The position numbers were made by a program, and so were the translations under genes. Below are positions 8,749 to 16,780 of a DNA stretch of 60,686 nt, piece by piece. The stretch covers positions 1-60,686 of the forward strand of contig CATYEN010000009.1 in NCBI GenBank assembly GCA_958405565.1, written 5' to 3'. The stretch is from an uncultured Collinsella sp. GTDB taxonomy: Bacteria; Actinomycetota; Coriobacteriia; Coriobacteriales; Coriobacteriaceae. Each line of letters starts with the position of its first letter. Position 1 is the stretch's first letter. The notes beneath the pieces were generated by a model. It saw only the letters and a program-made list of their open reading frames with translations. It was not told the origin of the DNA and ran no database searches.

Positions 8749-9894
8749 ATGGACCTTGCTGACATCCGCCAGGCCATCGATTGCATCGACACCACGCTCC
8801 TCAACAGCTTTGTCGAGCGCATGGACATTGCCACCGAGGTCGCCAAGTCAAAAATCGAGATGGGCAAGGCCGTCTTCGACCCCGCCCGTGAGCGCTCCAA
8901 GCTCAACAACCTCGCCAGCCGCGCGCCCGAGCGCTACGAGGCGCAGACCATCACCCTGTTCCGTCTCCTCATGAGCATGAGCAAGGCCGAGCAGCAGCGC
9001 TACATCAACGAGCTCAAGGGCATCACCGTCTCGCAAAAGGCCCACGCCACGGCTGCAGCCTCCGACACGCCCTTCCCTCAAACGGCCACCGTCGCCTGCC
9101 AGGGCGTCGAGGGCGCTTACAGCCAAATCGCCGCGTGCAAGCTCTTCGACGTGCCCGACATCGCGTTTTTCGAGACCTTCGAGGGCGTCATGTGCGCCGT
9201 GCGCGACGGCTTCTGCGAGTTTGGCGTGCTGCCCATCGAGAACTCCACCGCCGGCTCGGTCAACGCCGTCTACGACCTGCTCGCCCAGTTCGACTTCCAC
9301 ATCGTGCGCTCGCTTCGCCTCAAAATCGACCACAACTTGCTCGTCAAGCCCGGCACCAAGCTTGCGGACGTGCACGAGGTCTACAGCCACGGCCAGGCCA
9401 TTGCCCAATGCGCCGGCTTTATCGAGGCGCACGAGCTGCACGCCACCAAGTACCCCAACACGGCCATGTCGGCCGAGATGGTCGCCAGCTCCGAACGCAC
9501 CGATGTTGCCGCCATCGCATCGCGCAGCTGCGCGGCACTCTACGGCCTGGAGGTGCTGGAGCCCAACATCCAGGACTCGGACAACAACTACACGCGCTTT
9601 GTCGTCATCAGCCGCGATCCGCGCGTCTATCCCGGCGCCAACCGCACCTCGCTCATGATTACCACGGCCAACGAGCCGGGCGCCCTCTATCGCGTACTCG
9701 AGCGCTTCTACGCGCTCAATATCAACCTCATCAAGCTCGAGAGCCGCCCCATCCCTGGGCACGACTTTGAGTTTATGTTCTACTTTGACCTGGACTGCCC
9801 CTTTGGCAGCAAGGCCCTCGATGACCTGCTCGATTCCATCGACGACGTGTGCGAGAGCTTCACTTACTTTGGCAGTTACACGGAGGTGCTCTAG
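8749..9894 (+). CDS. pheA: Bifunctional chorismate mutase / prephenate dehydratase
   Basis: Makes phenylpyruvate from chorismate. The 381-residue protein contains a helical AroQ-type chorismate mutase domain (about 1-90, MDLADIRQAIDCID...). A prephenate dehydratase domain (about 105-285) follows, with GVEGAYS, the LPIENSTAGSV motif and the TRF motif. A C-terminal ACT domain (about 295-380) carries ESRPIPGHDFEFMFY, the usual phenylalanine-sensing segment. AAAGGGG lies 5 nt before the chosen ATG; an upstream ATG at 8734 lacks a site. The next gene starts directly after the stop. Confidence 0.95.
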   Translation: MDLADIRQAIDCIDTTLLNSFVERMDIATEVAKSKIEMGKAVFDPARERSKLNNLASRAPERYEAQTITLFRLLMSMSKAEQQRYINELKGITVSQKAHATAAASDTPFPQTATVACQGVEGAYSQIAACKLFDVPDIAFFETFEGVMCAVRDGFCEFGVLPIENSTAGSVNAVYDLLAQFDFHIVRSLRLKIDHNLLVKPGTKLADVHEVYSHGQAIAQCAGFIEAHELHATKYPNTAMSAEMVASSERTDVAAIASRSCAALYGLEVLEPNIQDSDNNYTRFVVISRDPRVYPGANRTSLMITTANEPGALYRVLERFYALNINLIKLESRPIPGHDFEFMFYFDLDCPFGSKALDDLLDSIDDVCESFTYFGSYTEVL

Positions 9895-11145
9895 ATGACC
9901 GATGTCACCGCAGCCCGCCCCTACGGCGTGCTGGGCCGCGTGCTGGGCCACAGCTACACCCCGACCATCTACAAGGAGCTCGCGGGGCTAGAGTATGTGC
10001 GTTTTGAGCGCGAGCCCGAGGACCTCCAGGCTTTTATGACGGGTGACGAATGGGAGGGCACCAACGTGACCATCCCCTACAAGCGCGCCGTCATGGAATA
10101 CCTGGACGAGCTGAGTCCACTCGCCGAGCGTATGGGAAACGTCAACACCATCACGCGCCTGCCCGACGGCCGCCTGCGCGGCGACAACACCGACTACTTC
10201 GGCTTTCAGTGCCTAGTCGAGGAGCTGGGCGTTGAGGTCGCCGGCAAGAAGGCCCTCGTGCTCGGTGCCACCGGTGGCGCCGGCACCACTGCCAGCATGG
10301 TGCTCGGCGACCTGGGCGCCATCGTCGTGCCGGTCGGCCGCACGAGCGAAGTCAACTACGACAACATCGCGCAGCAGTCCGACGCCGCGCTGCTCGTCAA
10401 CTGCACGCCCGCCGGCATGTTCCCCCACTGTCCCGATGCCCCCTGCACGCTCGAGGGGCTCGATGCGCTCGAGGGCGTCATCGACATTGTCTACAACCCT
10501 GCACGCACGGGACTCATGCTCGAGGCCGAGCGCCGCGGCATCCCCTGCATCGGCGGTCTGCTCATGCTCGTGGCCCAGGCGGCGCAAGCCGTTGAGCGCT
10601 ACACCGGCCAGGTCACCCCGCGCGAGCGCATTCTGGACGTAACGGAGCGCCTGTCACGCCGCGAGCAGAACATCGCGCTGATCGGCATGCCGGGCTCAGG
10701 CAAGACCCGCGTGGGCGAGCAGATTGCCCTGCTCACGGGGCGAGAGCACATCGACCTGGACCGCGCACTCGAGGAGCGCCTGGGCATGCCCTGCGCCGAC
10801 TTTATCGTCGAGCGCGGCGAGGCGGCGTTCCGCGAGCAGGAGACGGCGGCGCTGGCCGGCATCTCCAAGCGCAGCGGCCTGGTGCTTTCCACGGGCGGCG
10901 GCGTGGTCACGCGCGACGAGAACTACCCGCTACTGCACCAGAACAGCCAGATCGTGATGCTCAACCGTAAGCTCGACGAACTCGCCCACAAGGGTCGCCC
11001 CATCACCGCCCGCGATGGCATCGACAAGCTGGCCGAGCAGCGCATGCCGCGCTACCGCGCCTGGGCCGACTACATCATCGACTCACGCGACTGCGCCGCC
11101 AACACCGCCCAAGCCCTCCTCGACACCCTCCCATCCGCTCTCTAA
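9895..11145 (+). CDS. aroE-aroK: Fused shikimate dehydrogenase / shikimate kinase
   Basis: One 416-residue polypeptide carries two consecutive shikimate-pathway steps. Residues 1-255 are AroE: the catalytic Lys in NVTIPYK, Asp in GDNTDYFGF and the NADP-binding GATGGAGTT. Residues 260-416 are AroK: Walker A GMPGSGKT, the shikimate-binding STGGG motif and the KGRP lid Arg. The N-terminal substrate motif reads LGHSYTPTIY; most AroE proteins have Ser-x-Ser-Pro there, so it is slightly divergent. The gene begins at the base after the pheA stop. Confidence 0.94.
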   Translation: MTDVTAARPYGVLGRVLGHSYTPTIYKELAGLEYVRFEREPEDLQAFMTGDEWEGTNVTIPYKRAVMEYLDELSPLAERMGNVNTITRLPDGRLRGDNTDYFGFQCLVEELGVEVAGKKALVLGATGGAGTTASMVLGDLGAIVVPVGRTSEVNYDNIAQQSDAALLVNCTPAGMFPHCPDAPCTLEGLDALEGVIDIVYNPARTGLMLEAERRGIPCIGGLLMLVAQAAQAVERYTGQVTPRERILDVTERLSRREQNIALIGMPGSGKTRVGEQIALLTGREHIDLDRALEERLGMPCADFIVERGEAAFREQETAALAGISKRSGLVLSTGGGVVTRDENYPLLHQNSQIVMLNRKLDELAHKGRPITARDGIDKLAEQRMPRYRAWADYIIDSRDCAANTAQALLDTLPSAL

Positions 11146-11153
11146 TCAAAACC

Positions 11154-11189
11154 ACCACAAAGGGGACGGGCGCCTTTGTGGTAGTTTTC
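11154..11189 (+). terminator. Weak terminator-like hairpin between aroEK and aroQ
   Basis: A perfect 9-bp stem (ccacaaagg / cctttgtgg) encloses a G-rich loop and is followed by TAGTTTTCC. It could give partial termination before aroQ, or be a small dispersed palindrome. Confidence 0.5.
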
Positions 11190-11209
11190 CAATCGCAAAG
11201 GAAGCAACC

Positions 11210-11647
11210 ATGAAAGCACTCGTCATCAACGGCCCCAACCTCAACATGCTTGGCATTCGCGAGCCGGGCATCTATGGCAGCGACAACTACGACCGCTTAG
11301 TGCAGATCTGCCAGGAAGCGGGCGCCGCACAGGGCTTCGACGAGGTCGAGGTTTTCCAGTCCAACCACGAGGGCAGCATCGTCGACAAGATCCAGGAGGC
11401 CTACGGCAAGGTCGACGGCATCGTCATCAACCCGGCGGCCTACACGCACACGAGCGTCGCGATCCTCGACGCACTCAAGGCCGTCGCCATCCCGGCTGTG
11501 GAGGTCCATATCAGCGCCGTCGAAACACGCGAGGACTTCCGCCAGGTAAGCTACGCCCGCCTGGCCTGCTTCGCCACCATCACCGGCGAAGGCCTCCAAG
11601 GCTACGCTCACGCGTTGGAGCTGCTGAGGGAGCGTCTCGAAAAGTAA
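11210..11647 (+). CDS. aroQ: 3-dehydroquinate dehydratase, type II
   Basis: Dehydrates 3-dehydroquinate to 3-dehydroshikimate. The 145-residue length and motifs fit the dodecameric type II enzyme: the NGPNLNMLGIREPGIYG start with catalytic Arg and Tyr, QSNHEG, NPAAYTHTS and the VEVHIS motif with the catalytic His. The start at 11,210 follows AAAGGAAG. It completes the pathway in this cluster, which contains no type I aroD. Confidence 0.97.
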   Translation: MKALVINGPNLNMLGIREPGIYGSDNYDRLVQICQEAGAAQGFDEVEVFQSNHEGSIVDKIQEAYGKVDGIVINPAAYTHTSVAILDALKAVAIPAVEVHISAVETREDFRQVSYARLACFATITGEGLQGYAHALELLRERLEK

Positions 11648-11672
11648 GACTGCAACACTACTGAATAATGAC

Positions 11673-11707
11673 AGCGGGAAGGGCCGACTTGGTCCTTCCC
11701 GCTTTTA
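11673..11707. terminator. Terminator shared by aroQ and the convergent acyltransferase
   Basis: A 10-bp stem (agcgggaagg / ccttcccgct) runs into TTTTAATT on the plus strand. On the minus strand it is followed by GTCATT without a strong U run, so it mainly serves aroQ. Confidence 0.75.
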
Positions 11708-11708
11708 A

Positions 11709-12695
11709 TTACGCCTTCTTGATCACGTACGCCAATCCAATATCGCAGGCGCAACGCACGAGAAATGCAAAGAGCCACGATGCTGGCAGCGTCATAAGCA
11801 GCGGCATGGTCTGCCAGGGGATAAACCAATCGACCGCGTGGATTGCAAAGATGGCAAGGCTGGCCTGTCCGCAGAACACGAGAGCTTTTTCAAAGGACCC
11901 CAAAACCGGCACGTCTTTCAACTTCTCCAGCGCCATGGAAACCCAGCACACGCAATAGCTGCCGGCAAGAGCGGCAACTGTCGCAACCGCAAATCCATCC
12001 ACGCGGCGGCTCGAAAGCTCAAGCCCACTCAGCGCGGCAAGGACAAGCCAAGCGACACCGGCTCCAATAAACAGCAGAGACTTGCTCACGCTCGGCTCCA
12101 GCCCCCTTTGGCGCGCCGTATAGCCAATCCACATCAGCAAGACGGTGTAGCAGCTCAGATCCAAATCGAGTGGCAGGTAAACACCAAAACAGCGAGACAC
12201 GCTCAAACCGCAAAAGGCAATCGCAGCACAGACAACGCCCTGCCAAACAGCCCCAATCCCGCGGCGATCAAACAGCCGCACGAGCACATTAAACAACAGG
12301 CGCGACGTAAACAGCGCCGCCAAAAACCATGCCATGCCAACGGCGGTAACGCCAAGCACAGGCACATCAACGCCCGAGGCAAACATAAGCGTCTTAAGCC
12401 CCGCAACCAGCGTACCGCTCGTCAAAGGAGCGCCGCTCATCAAGAACGTCGGCACCTGCCACGCCAGTGCAAGAATCACATACGGCACCAGCAGGCGCGA
12501 CACCGAACCACTCAGCAGCTCGCGCCACGGCTTCGGCCTAAACGTATACCCGGCAAGAATAAAGAACACCGGCATGTGAAACGAGAAGATCGCGTGCCGC
12601 AAGGGAGAAGGATTTGGGACGGTGTGTCCCACAATGACCAGAATCATTGCAATCCCCTTTGCAATATCGATCCAGTCGAGCCTTTTGCTTCCCAT
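11709..12695 (-). CDS. Membrane acyltransferase (acyltransferase-3 family, O-acetylase-like)
   Basis: A 328-residue integral membrane protein. The N-terminal DWIDIAKGIAMILVIVGH motif with its His, then FSFHMPVFFILAGY, is characteristic of the acyltransferase-3 fold that O-acetylates cell-surface glycans. About ten hydrophobic segments follow. The start is placed at 12,695 because AAGGG lies just upstream; a frame from 12,722 is possible. It abuts the prophage left end and its natural upstream neighbour is a tRNA terminator. The substrate is unknown. Confidence 0.85.
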   Translation of the reverse strand: MGSKRLDWIDIAKGIAMILVIVGHTVPNPSPLRHAIFSFHMPVFFILAGYTFRPKPWRELLSGSVSRLLVPYVILALAWQVPTFLMSGAPLTSGTLVAGLKTLMFASGVDVPVLGVTAVGMAWFLAALFTSRLLFNVLVRLFDRRGIGAVWQGVVCAAIAFCGLSVSRCFGVYLPLDLDLSCYTVLLMWIGYTARQRGLEPSVSKSLLFIGAGVAWLVLAALSGLELSSRRVDGFAVATVAALAGSYCVCWVSMALEKLKDVPVLGSFEKALVFCGQASLAIFAIHAVDWFIPWQTMPLLMTLPASWLFAFLVRCACDIGLAYVIKKA

Positions 12696-12728
12696 GGCGA
12701 ACCCTTCAAAACCGCAGCACACAAGATG

Positions 12729-12760
12729 AAAAAAGCCCAGACCACCAAGCGGTCCGGGCT
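12729..12760 (-). terminator. Host terminator of the original tRNA-Arg(TCT) gene
   Basis: On the minus strand a 10-bp stem (agcccggacc / ggtctgggct, one G-T pair) is followed by TTTTTT. It lies 10 bp after the left copy of the tRNA 3' end. Before integration it would have terminated the intact tRNA; it is now separated from it by the prophage. Confidence 0.8.
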
Positions 12761-12770
12761 TAATAAACGA

Positions 12771-12816
12771 TGGTGCTCCATGGCGGATTCGAACCGTCGA
12801 CCTTGGGATTAGAAGT
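12771..12816. repeat. Left attachment-site copy (46-bp direct repeat)
   Basis: Identical over 46 bp to 49,359-49,404, then divergent on both sides. It is the 3' part of tRNA-Arg(TCT), from the anticodon loop through CCA. The host terminator follows on the minus strand, so this copy retains the original bacterial 3' flank. At the phage-side edge a 7-bp inverted repeat (gggatta / taatccc) flanks the anticodon-loop bases, a plausible integrase core site. Confidence 0.93.
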
Positions 12817-12852
12817 TTCGGCTAATCCCGTGCCATGGAACCGCTAGCTGGC

Positions 12853-12876
12853 ATTATACATTTTCGGCCCCGAAAA
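12853..12876 (-). promoter_or_regulatory. -10 box plus 16-bp palindrome at the prophage left end
   Basis: Minus-strand TATAAT (12,853-12,858) is preceded by a perfect palindrome, TTTTCGGGGCCGAAAA (12,861-12,876), in the -35/-10 spacer. It points toward the left attachment site. The remainder of 12,817-12,949 holds no gene that I can support. Confidence 0.4.
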
Positions 12877-12949
12877 GCCACCCACAGCCGACCTGCGCGA
12901 TTCTGAACCCAGTGCTATACAGGGCTGCCGTCAAACGCCCCCGCCATCA

Positions 12950-12985
12950 AACAAAACGACCCGCCCGGGATAACCCGAGCGGGTC
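12950..12985 (-). terminator. Terminator of the phage late operon
   Basis: On the minus strand a long GC stem (gacccgctcggg, loop ttat, cccgggcgggtc) is followed by GTTTTGTTT, directly after the last late gene. Confidence 0.88.
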
Positions 12986-12989
12986 GCGG

Positions 12990-13073
12990 CTAGCGCCGGT
13001 TGATGCCCACGAGGCACAGCGCGACCGCGGCCACGGTGCCGCCAAAGATCGCGCCGAGGATGAAGGAGGCCAT
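12990..13073 (-). CDS. 27-residue membrane peptide (DUF3789-like)
   Basis: Very short ORF starting one base after the endolysin stop. It encodes one hydrophobic helix (FILGAIFGGTVAAVALCL) with a short basic tail, NRR. The length, Gly-rich helix and position behind a phage lysin resemble the tiny DUF3789 proteins of gut phages. It could assist lysis, but this is inference from position. Confidence 0.6.
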   Translation of the reverse strand: MASFILGAIFGGTVAAVALCLVGINRR

Positions 13074-13074
13074 G

Positions 13075-14151
13075 CTAGTACGGGTTGCCGTCGGTGACGC
13101 ACACCTGCAGGCGGTCGAGGGGCTCGCCGTAGATACCGGCGTAATCATCGCCGCTATAGGTTGAGCCATCGTCGCACACAGTATCGAGCCATTCGGCACG
13201 TGCGGTGGTCTGCGAGCGATACCACGCCTGCTTGTACTCCTCGCCGCCCGGGGTCACGTAGTACATGCGCACGCCGTCGATGGTGTGGCCGGCGATGCCA
13301 GCACAGCCGTTCACGGTGTCGTTGCGGTCGCCCTTGGTCACATAGTCGAGCCATCCGTCCTCGATGGTGTGCACCTGGTACTTGAGCGTACCGCGATCAA
13401 CTCGGGCGCAGAGCAGGTCGTGCTGTCGGCACGGGTAGCCCGCGAAGCCGTCGTCGCCGGAGCCGAAGTCCGTAACCTCGTCGAGCCAGCCGCCGCCGCC
13501 CTTGAGGTGCAGCGAGTAGTGTACGGGAACACGGGCGCCAGTGGAGCGAGGGAAACCGCCCGGCGCGCCCTGCGACGCCGAAGGCGCAGCGGGGGTCGCC
13601 GCGGGCTGCGCAGTCGGCGCGGACGGCTGCGTGCCGCCGACCATCGCGTCGTACCACTCGACGGCGCGCTGCATGTAGTGGTCGCGCTGCGAGCCAGCCA
13701 GCTCGCCGGGGCAGGCCGTGGACGACCAGTGCCTGTGCGGGAACACGTTCACCATCCATGCCGGGCGGCCCAGCCCGTAGTACAGGCACAGCGCCGCCAC
13801 GAGGTGCGCACCGCTCTCGATAGCGGCCTCGTGAACCGTCCACGGGCCGCGCGCGCTGTTGGCGTGTTCGATGCTGATGGTAGTGTCGTTGCCGCCGCCC
13901 GTGCCGATGCCGTCGCCGCAAGCGTAAGCGCGGTCGGTGTCGTTGACGTGCTGCACGATGTAGCCGTTGCGGTCGACCGAGTAGTGGGCAGAGCAGCCGT
14001 TGGCGGCCCAGATGCCGTTGCACTGGTCGGCGTTGAGGTCGCCCGCCATGTGGTGAATGGTCACGCCCTTGATGCCGAAGGGTCGGCCTGCCGAGTAATT
14101 ACAGCCGAGGAGCTTGTACTCGTCCGGCTGGACGTTAGCGAAGTCTGCCAT
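13075..14151 (-). CDS. Endolysin: N-acetylmuramoyl-L-alanine amidase with C-terminal wall-binding repeats
   Basis: Cleaves the amide bond between muramic acid and the stem peptide for host lysis. The 358-residue protein has an amidase_2/PGRP domain (about 1-160). Likely zinc ligands are His in GVTIHHMAG and His in HRHWSSTACPG, with Cys in TACPGE. A Pro/Ala-rich linker (about 170-205) follows. Three related ~45-residue modules end the protein; they contain GWLD-V and GYAG-like motifs similar to ChW-type wall-binding repeats. AAGGAGG lies 6 nt before the chosen ATG. No signal peptide is seen, so release needs the adjacent holin. Confidence 0.92.
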   Translation of the reverse strand: MADFANVQPDEYKLLGCNYSAGRPFGIKGVTIHHMAGDLNADQCNGIWAANGCSAHYSVDRNGYIVQHVNDTDRAYACGDGIGTGGGNDTTISIEHANSARGPWTVHEAAIESGAHLVAALCLYYGLGRPAWMVNVFPHRHWSSTACPGELAGSQRDHYMQRAVEWYDAMVGGTQPSAPTAQPAATPAAPSASQGAPGGFPRSTGARVPVHYSLHLKGGGGWLDEVTDFGSGDDGFAGYPCRQHDLLCARVDRGTLKYQVHTIEDGWLDYVTKGDRNDTVNGCAGIAGHTIDGVRMYYVTPGGEEYKQAWYRSQTTARAEWLDTVCDDGSTYSGDDYAGIYGEPLDRLQVCVTDGNPY

Positions 14152-14152
14152 G

Positions 14153-14458
14153 TTAGTCCTCCTTGATATCGCCGAGCGCCAGCAGGGCGTCCAGCCATTT
14201 GTCCGTGATGCCGACTGATTTGAAGGCCGCGTAAGCCACCTGCACGCCGCCGACACACGCGAAGATGGACGTCACCCACGTCGAGGGGTCGGTGGGCACG
14301 CCTCCCGCCATGGCCGTGAGGGCGCCGCACCCCGCCGAGACGGCGATGGCCGTCCAGCGGGCGACGCCGCCCGTCATGGCCTTAGTCTTGATGGCCTGCA
14401 CGATGTACGGCACCACGAGCACCGTGGCGACGGTGAGGCCGGCCTGAATCTCAGTCAT
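14153..14458 (-). CDS. Putative holin
   Basis: A 101-residue protein directly upstream of the endolysin (1-bp gap). It has three hydrophobic segments (near 8-25, 35-52 and 60-80) and a charged C-terminus ending KED. Size, topology and position fit a phage holin, which forms membrane lesions that release the lysin. No specific family signature is recognised. Confidence 0.7.
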   Translation of the reverse strand: MTEIQAGLTVATVLVVPYIVQAIKTKAMTGGVARWTAIAVSAGCGALTAMAGGVPTDPSTWVTSIFACVGGVQVAYAAFKSVGITDKWLDALLALGDIKED

Positions 14459-14468
14459 TTGATTGCTC

Positions 14469-14882
14469 CTATCTGTTTGTCTCCTTGTTGTACATGAGGT
14501 CGACGCGGTCGTAGATGTGGTCGACCTTCTCGGCCATCCCCTGGCTGCGCGCCTGGCTGTGGACCAGATCGGCGTGCAACACGTCATTTGACGCGACGAC
14601 CGACTCCATGAGGGTTTTCATTCCTTCAATCAGGGTGTTGCTGCGCTCCATCTGTGCGGCGATGCGGCCCTCCATCTGCGACCGCTCGCGGTCGCGCTGC
14701 GCCCGCTCGTCCACCTCGGCCTGCTTGCGCTCCTCGCGCTTCAGGTCGAGCTCGCCCTTCCGCTGGTTTTGTCGCTTGTACTCGTCCAGAAATTGCCTAC
14801 CGAAATAGAAGGCGATCAGCGCCAGCAGCACGCCGCCGAGCCACCCCGGCCCGTACGGCGCAAAGAGCTTGAGTACCTCCAT
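14469..14882 (-). CDS. Membrane-anchored coiled-coil protein of the lysis region
   Basis: The 137-residue protein has a single membrane helix (about 12-30, GWLGGVLLALIAFYFG). A long charged coiled coil rich in Glu, Lys and Arg follows. The layout resembles the XhlA-type accessory proteins that sit beside holins. GGGAGG precedes the ATG at 14,882. It may assist lysis or anchor a complex at the membrane. Confidence 0.6.
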   Translation of the reverse strand: MEVLKLFAPYGPGWLGGVLLALIAFYFGRQFLDEYKRQNQRKGELDLKREERKQAEVDERAQRDRERSQMEGRIAAQMERSNTLIEGMKTLMESVVASNDVLHADLVHSQARSQGMAEKVDHIYDRVDLMYNKETNR

Positions 14883-14900
14883 CCGGCCTCCCTTCCGTTC

Positions 14901-14936
14901 TGCAGTGTGGCTGGGCCAACTCCCCGCCACACTGCA
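14901..14936. other. 11-bp-stem hairpin between baseplate and lysis genes
   Basis: A perfect inverted repeat, tgcagtgtggc / gccacactgca, with a 14-nt loop. No T run follows on either strand, so it is not a classical terminator. It may stabilise or process the late transcript. Confidence 0.5.
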
Positions 14937-14960
14937 GGTTCGGGCCCCCGTAACGCCGGC

Positions 14961-15218
14961 CTACACCGCCGCCATCGTGCCGACGCACACGGCCAGCGGG
15001 CCCTGCGACAGGATCACGGCGCGGTCGGTGATGATGCACCCCGTGCAGGAGCGCACCATCGGGACCGTCACCACCGCGCCGTGCAGCATCACGTCGAGCG
15101 CCGTGTCGTGGACGCCCACGACCGTGCCGAACTCCATCGTCAGCCGCTTGCCGCCCGACGGCATCGCCGCCGCCAGCCGCGCCGCCGCGCCCTTGATCTC
15201 GGCTGCCGAATCGCTCAT
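14961..15218 (-). CDS. Small baseplate/tail-associated protein
   Basis: 85 residues, overlapping the preceding tail gene by 4 bp. The sequence alternates beta-prone stretches (MEFGTVVGVHDTALDVMLHGAVVTVP) with two Cys residues. It could be a small OB-like tail protein, judged only from the pattern. Function unknown. Confidence 0.6.
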   Translation of the reverse strand: MSDSAAEIKGAAARLAAAMPSGGKRLTMEFGTVVGVHDTALDVMLHGAVVTVPMVRSCTGCIITDRAVILSQGPLAVCVGTMAAV

Positions 15219-16780
15219 CGCTCGTACCTCCTCGCCGTGTGCTTTATGACGCAGCCGGCGTCAAGCGTCAGCGTCTGCTTCTGGATTGCCAGCTTGCCGA
15301 CAACCCCGCCGGTCCTGTAGTTCATCGCCACCGCCATGCACGGCTCGACGGGCTTGTAGACGCTTCTGAACTCGTCCGTGCGCGTCACGGCGCGCTCGGT
15401 GGCGAGCAGCTCAGCCGCCTTGCGGTCCGCCGCCGCCTGCATGGCGTCCTGGGGCCAAGGCGTGGCGTTGCCTCCCTCCTCGACCTTGTCGGCGACGAAG
15501 ATGGCCTCGCCGCCGTCGATGTAGCAGTAGCCCCAGCTGACCTTGCTGTGGTTCTCCGTGGCGTGGTAGGTGTAGCTGACCTTCTGCCACTCGCCAGTCA
15601 TGGTGAACCCCTTGGTCACCGGGCCAAGCGCCCTCTCCTGGTCCCAGAAAGACTGTATGATGCCCGTCGCGCCCTTAGTGCCCTTGACCCACACGCTCTG
15701 CGTGTAGTCCGTGTCCTTCTTGACGCTCGGCCCCTCGTCCTGGCAGAAGCCGACGCGCCCGCCGCTCGAGACGACCTTGATGCCGAAGATCACGCCCACC
15801 TGCGGCGAGTCGGGGACGTAGACGGTCTGGATGCTGCCGTGCGAATCGCTCTGCCTGAAGCTCTTATCCGACTTCTTGCCGGTGCCGATGAGGGCGTTGG
15901 CGGCGCCCTCGACAAGGTTGGCGTCCTCGGTATCCACGCCCGGCAGGCTGTCGTAGCTGTAGCTCTTGACGATGCGGCGACCGACCGAGACGGTCGAGAG
16001 GTCTGAATCGGGCGAGTCGTCCACCGCCGTGCCGCGCACCGATGCGTCCTGCGTGCTGAAGTCCACGTGCACGACGTTGCAGACCTCGGCGCGGTTAGTC
16101 GATTCGGTCATGTCCGACATGAAGCGCGCATCCCTGCCCTCGGTGAACTCCGCCGAGACGGGCATGTCGGCAGGCTCGACGTAGCGCCTGAACAGCACGT
16201 TGCCCATGCGGTCGGTCGAGGCCGAGCGGAACCCCGCCGCCTCGAGGAGCAGGTTCACGGCATCCAGCTTGGTCTTGGCGTCGTTGTTCTTGCCCACGCC
16301 GAACACCCAGTTACTGCCCAACAGGAGGCTGCTGCTGTCGGCGTAGACGGTGAGGCCGACCGACTCGGCTATCTTGACGGCCTCCTCCACCGCATTGCTG
16401 TCCTGGGCGATCACGTAGGGGCCGTCGAAGTCGTCGTCCTTGAGCAGCTTCAGGAGGCCGTAGGCGTTGATCTGGCCCTCGCGGTAGGCGCCGTCGATGT
16501 CCACCGAGTCCACCTGCGGCATGAATGTTCCGAGGCACTCGCGCCTCTTACTGCCGTCCGTGAAGGTGGCGTTGAGGTACACACGCAGAAAGTCGTTGCC
16601 AACGTCAAACTTGTCAGCGAAGTCCAGGGATGCAGTCTCGTAGAGCGCCGTGTTTGCGTTGCGCTCGATGGAGCCGCCGTTCTCGATGTCGCGTACGAAG
16701 TCGAGCTCGAGCCCCGTCTCACGTGATACGCGCACGAAGTCGTAGGAGGCGTCGAACGGCCTTATCCAGCTATCAGCCAT
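15215..16780 (-). CDS. Tail/baseplate protein with an inserted carbohydrate-binding-like domain
   Basis: The 521-residue protein follows the tail protein with fibronectin repeats. The N-terminal ~290 residues resemble siphophage baseplate hub proteins, with a switch to a beta-rich region at about 310-430. That segment (DTDYTQSVWVKG, GEWQKVSYTYHA and AIFVADKVEEG) looks like a CBM_4_9-type jelly roll and would bind cell-wall sugar during adsorption. The C-terminal ~90 residues return to the tail-protein style. The insertion boundaries are estimates. Confidence 0.75.
   Translation of the reverse strand: MADSWIRPFDASYDFVRVSRETGLELDFVRDIENGGSIERNANTALYETASLDFADKFDVGNDFLRVYLNATFTDGSKRRECLGTFMPQVDSVDIDGAYREGQINAYGLLKLLKDDDFDGPYVIAQDSNAVEEAVKIAESVGLTVYADSSSLLLGSNWVFGVGKNNDAKTKLDAVNLLLEAAGFRSASTDRMGNVLFRRYVEPADMPVSAEFTEGRDARFMSDMTESTNRAEVCNVVHVDFSTQDASVRGTAVDDSPDSDLSTVSVGRRIVKSYSYDSLPGVDTEDANLVEGAANALIGTGKKSDKSFRQSDSHGSIQTVYVPDSPQVGVIFGIKVVSSGGRVGFCQDEGPSVKKDTDYTQSVWVKGTKGATGIIQSFWDQERALGPVTKGFTMTGEWQKVSYTYHATENHSKVSWGYCYIDGGEAIFVADKVEEGGNATPWPQDAMQAAADRKAAELLATERAVTRTDEFRSVYKPVEPCMAVAMNYRTGGVVGKLAIQKQTLTLDAGCVIKHTARRYER

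Noticed and set aside
12771..12840. A second working tRNA-Arg at the left prophage end
   Set aside because: The acceptor can pair, but the D arm is missing and the anticodon region is replaced by phage sequence.
14901..14936. Hairpin as an intrinsic terminator between baseplate and lysis genes
   Set aside because: No T run after the stem on the transcribed strand.
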